Source: Pseudomonas sp. GV071 (GTDB lineage Bacteria > Pseudomonadota > Gammaproteobacteria > Pseudomonadales > Pseudomonadaceae). Taken from it: DNA of 64,000 bases. Below the pieces are notes generated by a model. It did not search any database, was not told the DNA's origin, and worked only from the letters and a program-made list of their open reading frames with translations. This document shows positions 44,296 through 53,156 of the stretch, piece after piece. The DNA is taken from the NCBI RefSeq assembly GCF_003050835.1, contig NZ_QAOJ01000012.1, forward strand, positions 151,455-215,454, read 5' to 3'. The position numbers and the translations under genes were made by a program. The number at the start of each line of letters is the position of its first letter. Position 1 is the first letter of the stretch.

Positions 44296-44561
44296 TAGCG
44301 GAGCTGGCTGTCTTTGCTGCCACGGCGGTTATACCCGGCATTGGCGGCATTTTCCTTGTCGTGTTCAGCCTGACAAGTAACGCACAAACGCACGCCTGGA
44401 ATGGCCTGGCGCCGTGCCTCGGGAATGGCGGCGTCGCATTCTTCGCAGTGTTTCAGGCTTTCGCCTTTGGGCAGCTGGCTGCGAGCCCGCGCGATGGCGT
44501 CCTCGATGCTGCTGTCGATCTGCTCTTGTACGGCTCCGTCACTTGCCCAACCGCCGGCCAT
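44295..44561 (-). CDS. DksA/TraR-type C4 zinc-finger protein (YbiI-like)
   Basis: This 88-residue protein lacks the long coiled coil of DksA but keeps the zinc finger, HCEECDAAIPEARRQAIPG followed by RLCVTCQAEHD (CxxC-x17-CxxC). Short members such as YbiI and TraR may bind RNA polymerase near the secondary channel. The ATG at 44561 follows CGGGAGACAG. Confidence 0.9.
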   Translation of the reverse strand: MAGGWASDGAVQEQIDSSIEDAIARARSQLPKGESLKHCEECDAAIPEARRQAIPGVRLCVTCQAEHDKENAANAGYNRRGSKDSQLR

Positions 44562-44660
44562 GGTCTGTCTCCCGGTTAGATGTTGCGTTGGGTACAGATA
44601 TGGGCGCGCGGGCGGCTTTTTACAAGCGCGGGCAAGGGGCGAGGGTATGAACGGTCTGGG

Positions 44661-45524
44661 TTATTCCTTCACTTCCATAAACTCTTTGGCCCAGAGCAGG
44701 TAGTCCTCGGGGTGGGTGTATTTGTGCGACAGCTCCGAGGCGCTGAGGTCGGTGGCCACCACCTGGCGTTGTTCACGCAGGCAGTCGTAGGTGGCTTTGA
44801 TCGCGGCGAAATAGGCGGCGTGGCCGTCGACCACAATGCGCACGCCCAGGCTGGCCAAACGGGCATCGTCACGCAGCGACGGGTTGCCGTAGGTCACCAG
44901 CATGATCGGCACCGTCAGGTGCTGGGCAATCTGCTCCAGGTGTTCGAAGTCGGTGATGCCGACCATGCAGATGCCATCGGCACCGGCGCTCTGGTAGGCC
45001 ACCGTGCGGCTGATCACCTCATCCACCGGCAGCACGCCGGCATTGGTGCGGGCAATGATTGCCAGCTCGGCATCGACGCGCGCTTCCAGCGCCGCGCGAA
45101 TCTTGCCGACGCCCTCTTCCACTGGAATCAGGTCGGTGGACTTACGCCCGAATTGGGCCGGCAGCAGGGTGTCTTCCAGGGTCAGGGCAGCGACGCCTGC
45201 GCGCTCCAGTTCCTTGACCGTGCGCATCACGTTCAGCGCGTTGCCGTAGCCGTGGTCGGCGTCGGCGATCACCGGCAGGTTGGCGACGCGGCCAATGCGG
45301 GTGGCCTGCTCGACGAATTCGCTGAGGGTGATCAGGGCGAAGTCCGGCGCGGCCAGTACCTGCAGGGAGGCGACTGAGCCGCCGAGAATGCCGACTTCGA
45401 AACCCAGGTCGCCGGCAATGCGCGCGGACATCGGGTCGAACACCGACGCGGTGTGGTAACAGAATTCGGAGGACAGCAAGGCACGGAAGGTGCCGCGCAG
45501 CGCATGGTGAGAGGCTCTGGGCAT
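44661..45524 (-). CDS. Oxaloacetate decarboxylase (PEP mutase/isocitrate lyase superfamily)
   Basis: This 287-residue enzyme resembles PA4872 of P. aeruginosa, shown to decarboxylate oxaloacetate to pyruvate. It has the superfamily metal site VIADADHGYGNALNV and TLEDTLLPAQFG, and IARTNAGVLPVDEV later. Its position near cbpA also matches the P. aeruginosa gene order. The ATG at 45524 (PRASHHALRGTFRALL) has GGAAAATCCCT upstream. Confidence 0.9.
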   Translation of the reverse strand: MPRASHHALRGTFRALLSSEFCYHTASVFDPMSARIAGDLGFEVGILGGSVASLQVLAAPDFALITLSEFVEQATRIGRVANLPVIADADHGYGNALNVMRTVKELERAGVAALTLEDTLLPAQFGRKSTDLIPVEEGVGKIRAALEARVDAELAIIARTNAGVLPVDEVISRTVAYQSAGADGICMVGITDFEHLEQIAQHLTVPIMLVTYGNPSLRDDARLASLGVRIVVDGHAAYFAAIKATYDCLREQRQVVATDLSASELSHKYTHPEDYLLWAKEFMEVKE

Positions 45525-45712
45525 AGGGATTTTCCAACAACGGTTTTTTTATAGATGGTATCAGTAATTACTTATACCTTAGCAAGACACGTACCGTTGT
45601 CAGCTTAGCCCCCGATCCCTTTCTAGAGCCTTTCGCCCGTCTGTTTGGGGCTGGAAGTGGCGAAATCACGCCGTTTGCGCCGATGGCGTGGCGGCCAGCC
45701 GCCACTACCGAA

Positions 45713-46060
45713 TCAATGACTGATCATCCACGGCCGACCCGCTGGTTTGCCTTTCATTGCATGTGGATTGGCCTTGGTTGGCGCCAGCGGTTTGTTGGCG
45801 CTGCAGCAGCCACAGCCGGCCGGGTGTCTGCGCGCTTGCTTGTATTCGTCGAGGGTTTGCGGCGCATGGGCGCTGCGTTCATTGGCGGCATGGGCGCGGC
45901 GTTGGCTGCCGGCCATGGTGGACAGGCAGGGGGCGGAGAGAATCACCCGTTTGCTGGTGCTGCCACAGGCGGGGCAATGGCAGGGTTCATCGCGGTCGGC
46001 CATCGGCCGCAGCAAGGTGAAGCCGCCGCAGTCGGCGCAGTCGTATTCGTAGATGGGCAT
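45713..46060 (-). CDS. fmdB: FmdB-family zinc-ribbon protein
   Basis: This 115-residue protein opens with the FmdB zinc ribbon (PIYEYDCADCGGFTLLRP, then CHCPACGSTSKRVI) and ends with a Cys/His-rich tail (HPAGCGCCSANKP). In Methylophilus fmdB was proposed as a regulator of amide genes, but the ribbon may bind nucleic acid or aid formamidase maturation. It lies 212 bases downstream of fmdA, with a hairpin repeat in the gap. Confidence 0.88.
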   Translation of the reverse strand: MPIYEYDCADCGGFTLLRPMADRDEPCHCPACGSTSKRVILSAPCLSTMAGSQRRAHAANERSAHAPQTLDEYKQARRHPAGCGCCSANKPLAPTKANPHAMKGKPAGRPWMISH

Positions 46061-46087
46061 CGAAAATCCCTCAAATTGCCGAACGGC

Positions 46088-46199
46088 GTAGGTTGGGTTG
46101 AGCAAAGCGAAGCCCAACAGGCCGGCCGCAGGCCGGCGCGTATCGGTCATCAATGGAACGCGCCGTTGGGCTTCGCCGTTGGCTCAACCCAACCTACCT
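46088..46199. repeat. Inverted pair of the GTAGGTTGGGTTGAG repeat
   Basis: GTAGGTTGGGTTGAGCAAAG and CTCAACCCAACCTAC face each other around a core with an internal hairpin (GGCCGGCCGCAGGCCGGC). It lies between fmdA and fmdB. Confidence 0.85.
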
Positions 46200-46272
46200 C
46201 TGTCCCACTAGGGTTCCATCACCTGGGCCATGCCAACGCCGCCCGGCCCCGGCATCGCCCAGGTGACGAAAC

Positions 46273-47502
46273 TCATTTGTCCGGCGCTTTGGGTAAGTCG
46301 ATGCTGCCATCGAGGTACTTGGTCGGGCCGGAAGCATTCGGGTTGATATCGAATTCGAAGATCTCGGTGGGCAGCCACAAGGTGGCGCAGGCGTTGGGGA
46401 TATCCACCACGCCGCTGATGTGCCCCTGCACCGGTGCCGAGCCCAACAGCGAGTAGCCCTGGGCCGGCGAATAGCCAAATTTGGTCAGGTAGTTGATGGC
46501 GTTCAGGCAGGCCTGCTTGTAGGCCAGGTTGACGTCCAGGTAGTGCTGCTTGCCGGCATCGTCCACCGAGATGCCTTCGAAGATCAGGTAGTTGTTGTAG
46601 GTCGGTACGATGGGGCTGGGTTTGAAGATCGGGTTCTTGATCCCGTACTTGGCCATGCCGCCTTTGATCAGCTCGACCTTCATGTGCACCCAGCCGGCCA
46701 TTTCGATCGCGCCGCAGAAGGTGATTTCGCCATCGCCCTGGCTGAAGTGCAGGTCGCCCACCGACAGCCCGGCGCCATCGACATACACCGGGAAGAAGAT
46801 TTTCGAGCCACGCGACAGGTCTTTGATATCGCAGTTGCCGCCGTGCTCACGGGGCGGCACGGTGCGTGCGCCGGTCAGCGCGGCCAGGTCACGGGCCTCG
46901 CCTTTCATCTTGCCCATGTGCGCGGTCGGTGCCATCGGCGCATTGGCCAGCGGCGGTACACGGGTGGGGTTGGTATCGATCAGTTCCTGCTCACGCTTGT
47001 TCCAGTCGGCGAGCATTTTGTGGTCCGGCAGGCAGCCGATCAGACCGGGGTGAATCAGGCCGGCGAAATTGACCCCGGGAATGTGCCGGGAACTGGTGAA
47101 CATGCCTTTGAAATCCCAGATGGACTTCTGCGCCTCAGGGAAATAATCGGTGAGAAAACCACCGCCATTCTGCTTGGAGAAAAAGCCGTTGAAGCCCCAC
47201 AGCGAATCCGGCTTGGCGCCGATGTCCAGCAGGTCGACCACGAGCAAATCGCCAGGTTCGGCGCCATGTACACCGACCGGGCCGGAGAGGTAGTGCACAG
47301 TGGTCAGGTCGACATCACGCACGTCGCTGGCATCGTCGTTGTTCTTGATTGCGCCGGCGGTCCAGTCATAGGTTTCCAGGATGAAATCGTCGCCCGGTTT
47401 TACCCAGCAGGCCATCGGAATATCCGGGTGCCAGCGGTTGTGGATCTGCTCGTTTTCGGTGGCGGCCTGGTTGAGGTCGACCTTGATCAGCGTATCGGTC
47501 AT
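46273..47502 (-). CDS. fmdA: Formamidase
   Basis: This 409-residue enzyme is of the acetamidase/formamidase family and hydrolyses formamide to formate and ammonium. HNRWHPDIPMACWVKPGDD is the family N-terminus, and REHGGNCDIKDLSRGSK is the conserved central block. The size matches Methylophilus FmdA. The downstream importer genes on the same strand and the FmdB neighbour make short-chain amides the likely substrates. The ATG at 47502 has AGGAGCTTTGTC upstream. A TGACGTAGGTCG site lies about 100 bases before it. Confidence 0.93.
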   Translation of the reverse strand: MTDTLIKVDLNQAATENEQIHNRWHPDIPMACWVKPGDDFILETYDWTAGAIKNNDDASDVRDVDLTTVHYLSGPVGVHGAEPGDLLVVDLLDIGAKPDSLWGFNGFFSKQNGGGFLTDYFPEAQKSIWDFKGMFTSSRHIPGVNFAGLIHPGLIGCLPDHKMLADWNKREQELIDTNPTRVPPLANAPMAPTAHMGKMKGEARDLAALTGARTVPPREHGGNCDIKDLSRGSKIFFPVYVDGAGLSVGDLHFSQGDGEITFCGAIEMAGWVHMKVELIKGGMAKYGIKNPIFKPSPIVPTYNNYLIFEGISVDDAGKQHYLDVNLAYKQACLNAINYLTKFGYSPAQGYSLLGSAPVQGHISGVVDIPNACATLWLPTEIFEFDINPNASGPTKYLDGSIDLPKAPDK

Positions 47503-47591
47503 GACAAAGCTCCTGGGACCTTGTTAGGAGGTGAGCGCGGTAGCGCGCCGGGGTACGGAGCTAGTCTTGTTCGGCTGGGGAAATCGATAAA

Positions 47592-47612
47592 TACGTTGGA
47601 TGACGTAGGTCG
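47592..47612 (-). promoter_or_regulatory. Candidate operator upstream of fmdA
   Basis: On the minus strand CGACCTACGTCATCCAACGTA contains TACGTCA followed by an imperfect second half (ACGTA). GACCTACGTCA recurs upstream of cioAB, and TACGTCA recurs three times in the urtA2/sensor-kinase gap. It lies about 90-110 bases before the fmdA start codon, compatible with an activator. Confidence 0.45.
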
Positions 47613-47665
47613 ATGAACACACAAAATCGAGACGAGCGTATGCCTCGGCGAACGCCGAAAAATGG

Positions 47666-47744
47666 GTAGGTTGGGCTGCAAAGCCCAACATTGCGGCTAC
47701 TAGGCGGACGCATGTTAGGCTTCGCTTTGCTCAGCCCAACCTAC
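47666..47744. repeat. Inverted pair of the GTAGGTTGGG repeat
   Basis: GTAGGTTGGGCTGCAAAGCC (left) and AGCCCAACCTAC (right) enclose a 40-base spacer. It lies between the urtE2 stop and the fmdA upstream region, so it probably separates the two transcription units. Confidence 0.8.
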
Positions 47745-47751
47745 ACAACGA

Positions 47752-48441
47752 TCACACCGACAAGTACCGGCTGATGGTCTTTTCATCCACCTTGTCGCGG
47801 GTTTCCTCGACCACGAACTTGCCCTTCTCGATCACCAGAAAGCGGTCGGCGATTTCCATGGTGAAGCTCAGCACCTGCTCGGACACCACTATGGTCAGGT
47901 CACGCAGATTGCGGATCTCTTTGAGCTTGTGGGCGATGTCTTTGATGATCGACGGCTGGATACCTTCGGTAGGTTCATCGAGCAGCAACACCTTGGGATT
48001 GGTGGCCAGCGCGCGGGCAATCGCCAGCTGCTGTTGCTGGCCGCCAGAGAGGTTACCGCCCTTGCGCGAACGCATTTCGTGCAGCACCGGGAACAGCGCG
48101 TAGAGGTCATCCGGCACCTTGCCCTTGGCCGAGGCCGGCAGGCCGGTCTGGATGTTTTCCAGCACCGTCATATGGGAAAAAATCATCCGTCCCTGGGGCA
48201 CATAGGCGATACCGTGTTCGACGCGCTGGTGGGTTTCCAGTTTGGATACGTCCCGACCATCGACAGTGATCTGCCCGCCCCATTGCGGCAACACGCCCAT
48301 CAGGCTTTTGAACAGCGTGGTTTTCCCCATGCCGTTACGGCCCATGACGGCGACGATTTCTTTCTTAGCCACGTTGAGGTTCAGCTCGTGGAGGATTTGG
48401 CTCTGGCCGTAGCCGGAGACCAGGTTGGAAATGGTGAACAT
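47752..48441 (-). CDS. Amide/urea ABC transporter ATP-binding protein, UrtE paralogue
   Basis: This 229-residue LivF-type ATPase shows Walker A GRNGMGKTT, signature NLSGGQQQQLAIARAL and Walker B VLLLDEPTEGI. It is the last gene of the second importer operon. It is similar to UrtE at 14684 but clearly distinct. The neighbouring formamidase suggests a short-chain amide (formamide, acetamide) or urea cargo. The ATG at 48441 (FTISNLVSGYGQSQIL) is used; 91 bases with a hairpin repeat separate it from the preceding ATPase gene. Confidence 0.94.
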   Translation of the reverse strand: MFTISNLVSGYGQSQILHELNLNVAKKEIVAVMGRNGMGKTTLFKSLMGVLPQWGGQITVDGRDVSKLETHQRVEHGIAYVPQGRMIFSHMTVLENIQTGLPASAKGKVPDDLYALFPVLHEMRSRKGGNLSGGQQQQLAIARALATNPKVLLLDEPTEGIQPSIIKDIAHKLKEIRNLRDLTIVVSEQVLSFTMEIADRFLVIEKGKFVVEETRDKVDEKTISRYLSV

Positions 48442-48475
48442 AGGATTGCCTCGTGCTCGATATTCGCCAATCAAT

Positions 48476-48522
48476 CCCCTCTCCCGTGTGCGGGAGAGGG
48501 TGCCCGAAGGGCGGGAGAGGGG
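48476..48522. repeat. Short copy of the CCCTCTCCC/GGGAGAGGG palindrome between urtD2 and urtE2
   Basis: CCCCTCTCCCGTGTGCGGGAG followed by a second GCGGGAGAGGGG forms alternative hairpins. It is at the same gene junction as the element at 14539 in the first urt operon. Confidence 0.8.
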
Positions 48523-48532
48523 CGCTAAAAAC

Positions 48533-49305
<773 letters not shown>

Positions 49306-49309
<4 letters not shown>

Positions 49310-50490
49310 GGCGTGGTCTCCAGTTCACGGGGTGCGCTTTTCTCGGCCGGCTTGGCGGCAAATACGCGGGCCTTCACCTCCGGCACGCCGAACAGTTTTT
49401 TACCCAGGGCAAAACGCGACAGCCATGTGCGCCCATGGCTTTCCCACAGGCCGGCGATGCCGTTGGGGAAGTACATGACCACCACGATGAACAGGCCGCC
49501 CATCAGGTACAGCCACAGCTCGGGGAAGCTTTCAGAGAAATAGGTTTTGCCGAAGCTCACCAGCAAGGTGCCGTACACCGCGCCGAGCAACGACATGCGC
49601 CCCCCCACCGCAGCGAAAATCACCATCTCGATGGAGGGCACGATGCCGACGAAGCTCGGCGACATAAAGCCCACCTGCAAGGCGAACATCGCCCCGCCAA
49701 TCGCCGAAAACGCGGCGGCCACGCAGAACACGAAGATCTTGAAACTGGCCACGTCGTAGCCGGAAAAACGCACCCGCTCTTCCTTGTCGCGCATGGCCAT
49801 CAGCAGACGGCCCAGCTTGGAGGTGAGGATAAAGCGGCCGAGCAACACGCAGCCCAGGAGCAGGAAGGCGTTGACGAAATAGAGGATGGTTTTCGAGCTG
49901 TCCGGGCGGATGTCCCAGCCGAGCAGGGTCTTCAGGTCGGTGATGCCGTTGACCCCACCGGTGAGGCCCTGCTGGCCGATGATCAGGATGGTCAGAATGG
50001 CGGCGATGGCCTGGGTGACGATGGAGAAATACACATCGCCCACCCTCCGTTTGAACATTGCCACACCGATGATCAGCGCCAGCAACGTCGGTACCGCGAC
50101 CACTGCCAACAGGGTAAAGCTGAAGCTGTGGAACGGCTGCCACATCAGCGGCAGTTCGATGATCTGGTTCCAGTCCATAAAGTCCGGAATGCCGGGGGTG
50201 GACTGGATCTTGGTGCTCTCCGGGTCCGAAGCTTCAAGCTTGAGGAACATCGCCATGCAGTAGCCGCCGACGCCAAAGAAGATACCCTGGCCAAGGCTGA
50301 GAATGCCGCCATAACCCCAGCACAACACCAGGCCGACAGCGACGAAGGCGTAGGTCAGGTATTTGCCCACCATATTCAGGCGGAAGGTATCCAGCAGCAG
50401 CGGGAACACCACCAGTATCAGGGTGGCCAGCACCAGCAGGCCGATGGCCCCCTGCTTGCCACCGAGCAGGCTTTCGTATGCGTTTTTCAT
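49306..50490 (-). CDS. Amide/urea ABC transporter permease, UrtC paralogue (FmdF type)
   Basis: This 394-residue LivM-type permease has about ten helices. CWGYGGILSLGQGIFFGVGGY is the conserved early motif, and SKLGRLLMAMRDKEERVRFS is the ATPase-contact loop. It is longer than UrtC by about 35 residues, mainly in a polar C-terminal tail. It follows the LivH-type permease gene after 40 bases on the minus strand. Its likely partner genes in Methylophilus are named fmdDEF. Confidence 0.93.
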
Positions 50491-50530
50491 GGGCGGTTTC
50501 CTATCGTGTATTCGTGCATAACGAGGCCGA

Positions 50531-51448
50531 TCACTTACGGACTTTTATCGAAAAGAGGCCTTGCGGGCGCAGCATCAGAATCAGGATCACCGCCGACAGC
50601 GTCAGCACCTTGGCCATGGAACCGGAGAGGAAAAATTCCATGATCGATTGCGCCTGGGCGATGGTGAATGCCGAGGCAATGGTGCCCACCAGGCTGGCGG
50701 CGCCGCCGAAGACCACGGTGAGGAAGGTGTCGACGATGTACAGCGAACCCGCAGTCGGCCCGGTCGAACCGATGGTGGTGAACGCCGCACCTGCCACTCC
50801 GGCTACGCCGCAACCGAGGGCAAAGGTCATGCGATCGACCTTCTTGGTGTTGATCCCCACGGCCCGGCTCATCACCCGGTTCTGCATGGTGGCGCGCACC
50901 TGCAGGCCCCAGCGCGAGCGGTAGAGCATGAGGAAAATGGTGGCAGTGCAGAGAAAGGTCAGGCCCATCACGAACAGGCCGTTCTTGGGGATATCCACAG
51001 CCGCCGTCGGCGCCCAGGAGCCCATGATCCACTCGGGCATTTCCGCGCCCACTTCACGGGCGCCGAAGATCGATCGGAAGGCTTGCTGCATCACCAGGGA
51101 CAGGCCCCAGGTCGCCAGCAGGGTATCCAGCGGGCGGTGATAAAGCTTGCTGATCATCGCCCACTCCACCAGCCAGCCAAGGGCACCGGCGATAAAGAAC
51201 GAAGCGATGATGGCGAAGAAAAAGTAGTACGGCTGCATGGCCGGTACGTAGTGCAGAGTCAGCGACGAGATCACATAGGTGGTGTAGGCGCCAACGGTGA
51301 GGAACTCGCCGTGGGCCATGTTGATCACGCCCATTTGCCCGAAGATGATCGCCAGGCCGAGTGCCATCAGCAGCAGCACACAGAACACCGACAAGCCGTT
51401 GAACCCCTGCATGACGGCGATTGCGCCGAAGTCGGATAGCCATTCCAT
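50531..51448 (-). CDS. Amide/urea ABC transporter permease, UrtB paralogue (FmdE type)
   Basis: This 305-residue LivH-type permease has eight helices, MGVINMAHGEFLTVGAYTTY as the conserved motif and GLQVRATMQNRVMSRAVGI as the coupling loop. Unlike UrtB at 11011 it lacks any periplasmic extension and signal peptide. This difference separates the two paralogues cleanly. The substrate-binding protein gene is upstream, across a 183-base gap with a palindromic repeat. Confidence 0.93.
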   Translation of the reverse strand: MEWLSDFGAIAVMQGFNGLSVFCVLLLMALGLAIIFGQMGVINMAHGEFLTVGAYTTYVISSLTLHYVPAMQPYYFFFAIIASFFIAGALGWLVEWAMISKLYHRPLDTLLATWGLSLVMQQAFRSIFGAREVGAEMPEWIMGSWAPTAAVDIPKNGLFVMGLTFLCTATIFLMLYRSRWGLQVRATMQNRVMSRAVGINTKKVDRMTFALGCGVAGVAGAAFTTIGSTGPTAGSLYIVDTFLTVVFGGAASLVGTIASAFTIAQAQSIMEFFLSGSMAKVLTLSAVILILMLRPQGLFSIKVRK

Positions 51449-51494
51449 GAGTGGTCTCCTGATGGGTGGAGTAAGGGGGGAACGAAGGTGAAAG

Positions 51495-51599
51495 TCCCCC
51501 CTCTCCCCGGCCCTCTCCCCCGAAGGGGCGAGGGGGTGGTTGGGTGTACGCGGTTCAGTCCCCTCGCCCCAGCGGGGAGAGGGTTAGGGAGAGGGGGTT
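51495..51599. repeat. Palindromic element (CCCTCTCCC/GGGAGAGGG family) between urtA2 and urtB2
   Basis: Outer arms CCCCCCTCTCCCCGGCCCTC and GAGAGGGTTAGGGAGAGGGGG flank inner hairpins (CCCCCGAAGGGGCG and CCCCAGCGGGG). In the transcript it would stand between the abundant binding-protein message and the permease message. Confidence 0.85.
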
Positions 51600-51631
51600 G
51601 GCTATCGAAACGAAACCCAGCCCCCACCCAG

Positions 51632-52867
51632 TTATTGATAACCCTTAGGAAACGGATTCGGCTCAATCAGCTCCGATTCATGCACCACCTTGAAGGTGCC
51701 ATCGGCCTGAATTTCGGCGATCCGTGCCTTGCTCCACAGGTGATGGTTGTCGTGCACTTTCACGTAGCCTTCAGGGGCGGTGGTCAGCTCGATGCCAGGG
51801 GAGGCGGCGACCACTTTGTCGACGTCGAAGCTGCCGGCTTTTTCCACCGCCGCTTTCCACAGCCATGGGCCGAGGTAGCCGGCCTGGGTGACGTCACCGA
51901 TCACCGAGTCCTTGCCGTACTTGGCCTTGAATTCCTCAACGAATTTCTTGTTGTTGGGGTTATCCAGGGTCTGGAAGTACTTCATCGAGGAGTAGAAGCC
52001 CTTCATGTTCTCGCCGCCGATGCCGAGCATTTCATCCTCGGTTACCGACAGGGTCAGCAGGGTTTGTTTGTCACTGGTGATACCGGCGGCTTTCAGCTGT
52101 TTGTAGAAGGCCACGTTGGAGCCACCGACCACGGCGGCAAACACCACGTCCGGTTTTTTCAGTTTGATTTTGTTGGTCAGCGAACCGAACTGGGTATTGC
52201 CCAGTGGGTAGTACTCCTCGCCCACCACAGTGCCGTGCAGCACGTTTTCAATGTGCTTGCGGGCGATCTTCATCGAGGTGCGCGGCCAGATGTAGTCCGA
52301 GCCCAGCAGGTAGAAGGTTTTCGCGCCCTTCTCTTTGGCGATCCAGTCGAGGCTGGCGAGAATCTGTTGGGTAGCTTCTTGCCCGGTGTAGATCACGTTC
52401 TTGGACTGCTCCAGGCCTTCGTAGAAGGTCGGGTAATAGAGCAGGCCGTTGTCTTTTTCGAAGATCGGCAGCACCGCTTTGCGCGAGGCCGAGGTCCAGC
52501 AGCCGAACACCGTGGCAACCTTGTCGCTCTCCAGCAGCTTCTTGGCTTTTTCGGCGAAGGTTGGCCAGTCGGAGGCGCCGTCTTCCTGAATCACTTTGAT
52601 CTGCCGGCCGAGGATGCCGCCCGAGGCGTTGATCTGGTCGATGGCCAGGCGCTCGGCCTGGATCGCGCCGGTTTCGGAGATGGCCATGGTGCCGGTGGCC
52701 GAGTGCAGTTGGCCGACGGTGACGGTGGTGTCGGTGACCGCCAGGCCCGTGGTGTTGGCCGCATCCGCCAGCACGCTCTGGCTGAACACGCTGGCCGCCA
52801 GCAGCGACAGTGCCGCCGCACCAAGCGCCAGCCGACGGGGAAGAAAGCTCGTCAATCGTGAATCCAT
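51632..52867 (-). CDS. Amide/urea ABC transporter substrate-binding protein (FmdD/UrtA paralogue)
   Basis: This 411-residue periplasmic binding protein has a hydrophobic signal (FLPRRLALGAAALSLLAASV) ending near VLA, then VTVGQLHSATGTMAISETGA, the same opening as UrtA. CWTSASRKAVLPIFEKDNG is shared with UrtA at 9629. The pairing with formamidase suggests a short-chain amide ligand, though urea is possible. The ATG at 52867 is preceded by AGAGGAGCAGCATC. It heads the second importer operon. Confidence 0.94.
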   Translation of the reverse strand: MDSRLTSFLPRRLALGAAALSLLAASVFSQSVLADAANTTGLAVTDTTVTVGQLHSATGTMAISETGAIQAERLAIDQINASGGILGRQIKVIQEDGASDWPTFAEKAKKLLESDKVATVFGCWTSASRKAVLPIFEKDNGLLYYPTFYEGLEQSKNVIYTGQEATQQILASLDWIAKEKGAKTFYLLGSDYIWPRTSMKIARKHIENVLHGTVVGEEYYPLGNTQFGSLTNKIKLKKPDVVFAAVVGGSNVAFYKQLKAAGITSDKQTLLTLSVTEDEMLGIGGENMKGFYSSMKYFQTLDNPNNKKFVEEFKAKYGKDSVIGDVTQAGYLGPWLWKAAVEKAGSFDVDKVVAASPGIELTTAPEGYVKVHDNHHLWSKARIAEIQADGTFKVVHESELIEPNPFPKGYQ

Positions 52868-53156
52868 GATGCTGCTCCTCTGGTAGTTGGCCTCCCCGGC
52901 TCGCCTCTCGGGTACCGGTTTGGGGTTGCGGCAAGAATGGGGCGCAGCGCCTCGGCGGGGGTATACGCAGGTTGACGTAACGGCATACGTCATCTGACGT
53001 AGGGCGGGGTGCTCCGGGCTGGTGCAAGCTAGACCCACTTCACGCAGCCAGACAGAAGCCCAGGCGCCTGAGGCGGGCGTTTAACAGCGGCCAAGGCCGG
53101 GGCATGGAAGTTGCTCAAGCTCCTCAACCCTCCCGCACTTGCTCCAGGAGCCCACC
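52868..53156. promoter_or_regulatory. Divergent promoter region of the second importer and the NCS1-type sensor kinase
   Basis: This 289-base gap carries the TGACGTA operator cluster near its middle. No sigma54 GG-N10-GC element is found here, unlike the two urea/urease promoters, so this locus is probably controlled by an activator with a sigma70-type promoter. Confidence 0.55.
52973..53003. promoter_or_regulatory. TGACGTA/TACGTCA operator cluster
   Basis: Three 7-base half-sites are seen: TGACGTA (52973-52979), TACGTCA (52986-52992) and TGACGTA (52995-53001). The first two form a perfect inverted repeat with a 6-base spacer. Such closely spaced half-sites suit a dimeric NarL/LuxR-type response regulator, and the gene for one lies at 56567. 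Confidence 0.6.

Noticed and set aside
52868..53156. Sigma54 promoter for the second importer
   Set aside because: Neither strand of this gap has a GG-N10-GC element with acceptable flanking bases, in contrast to the urtA and ureE promoters.
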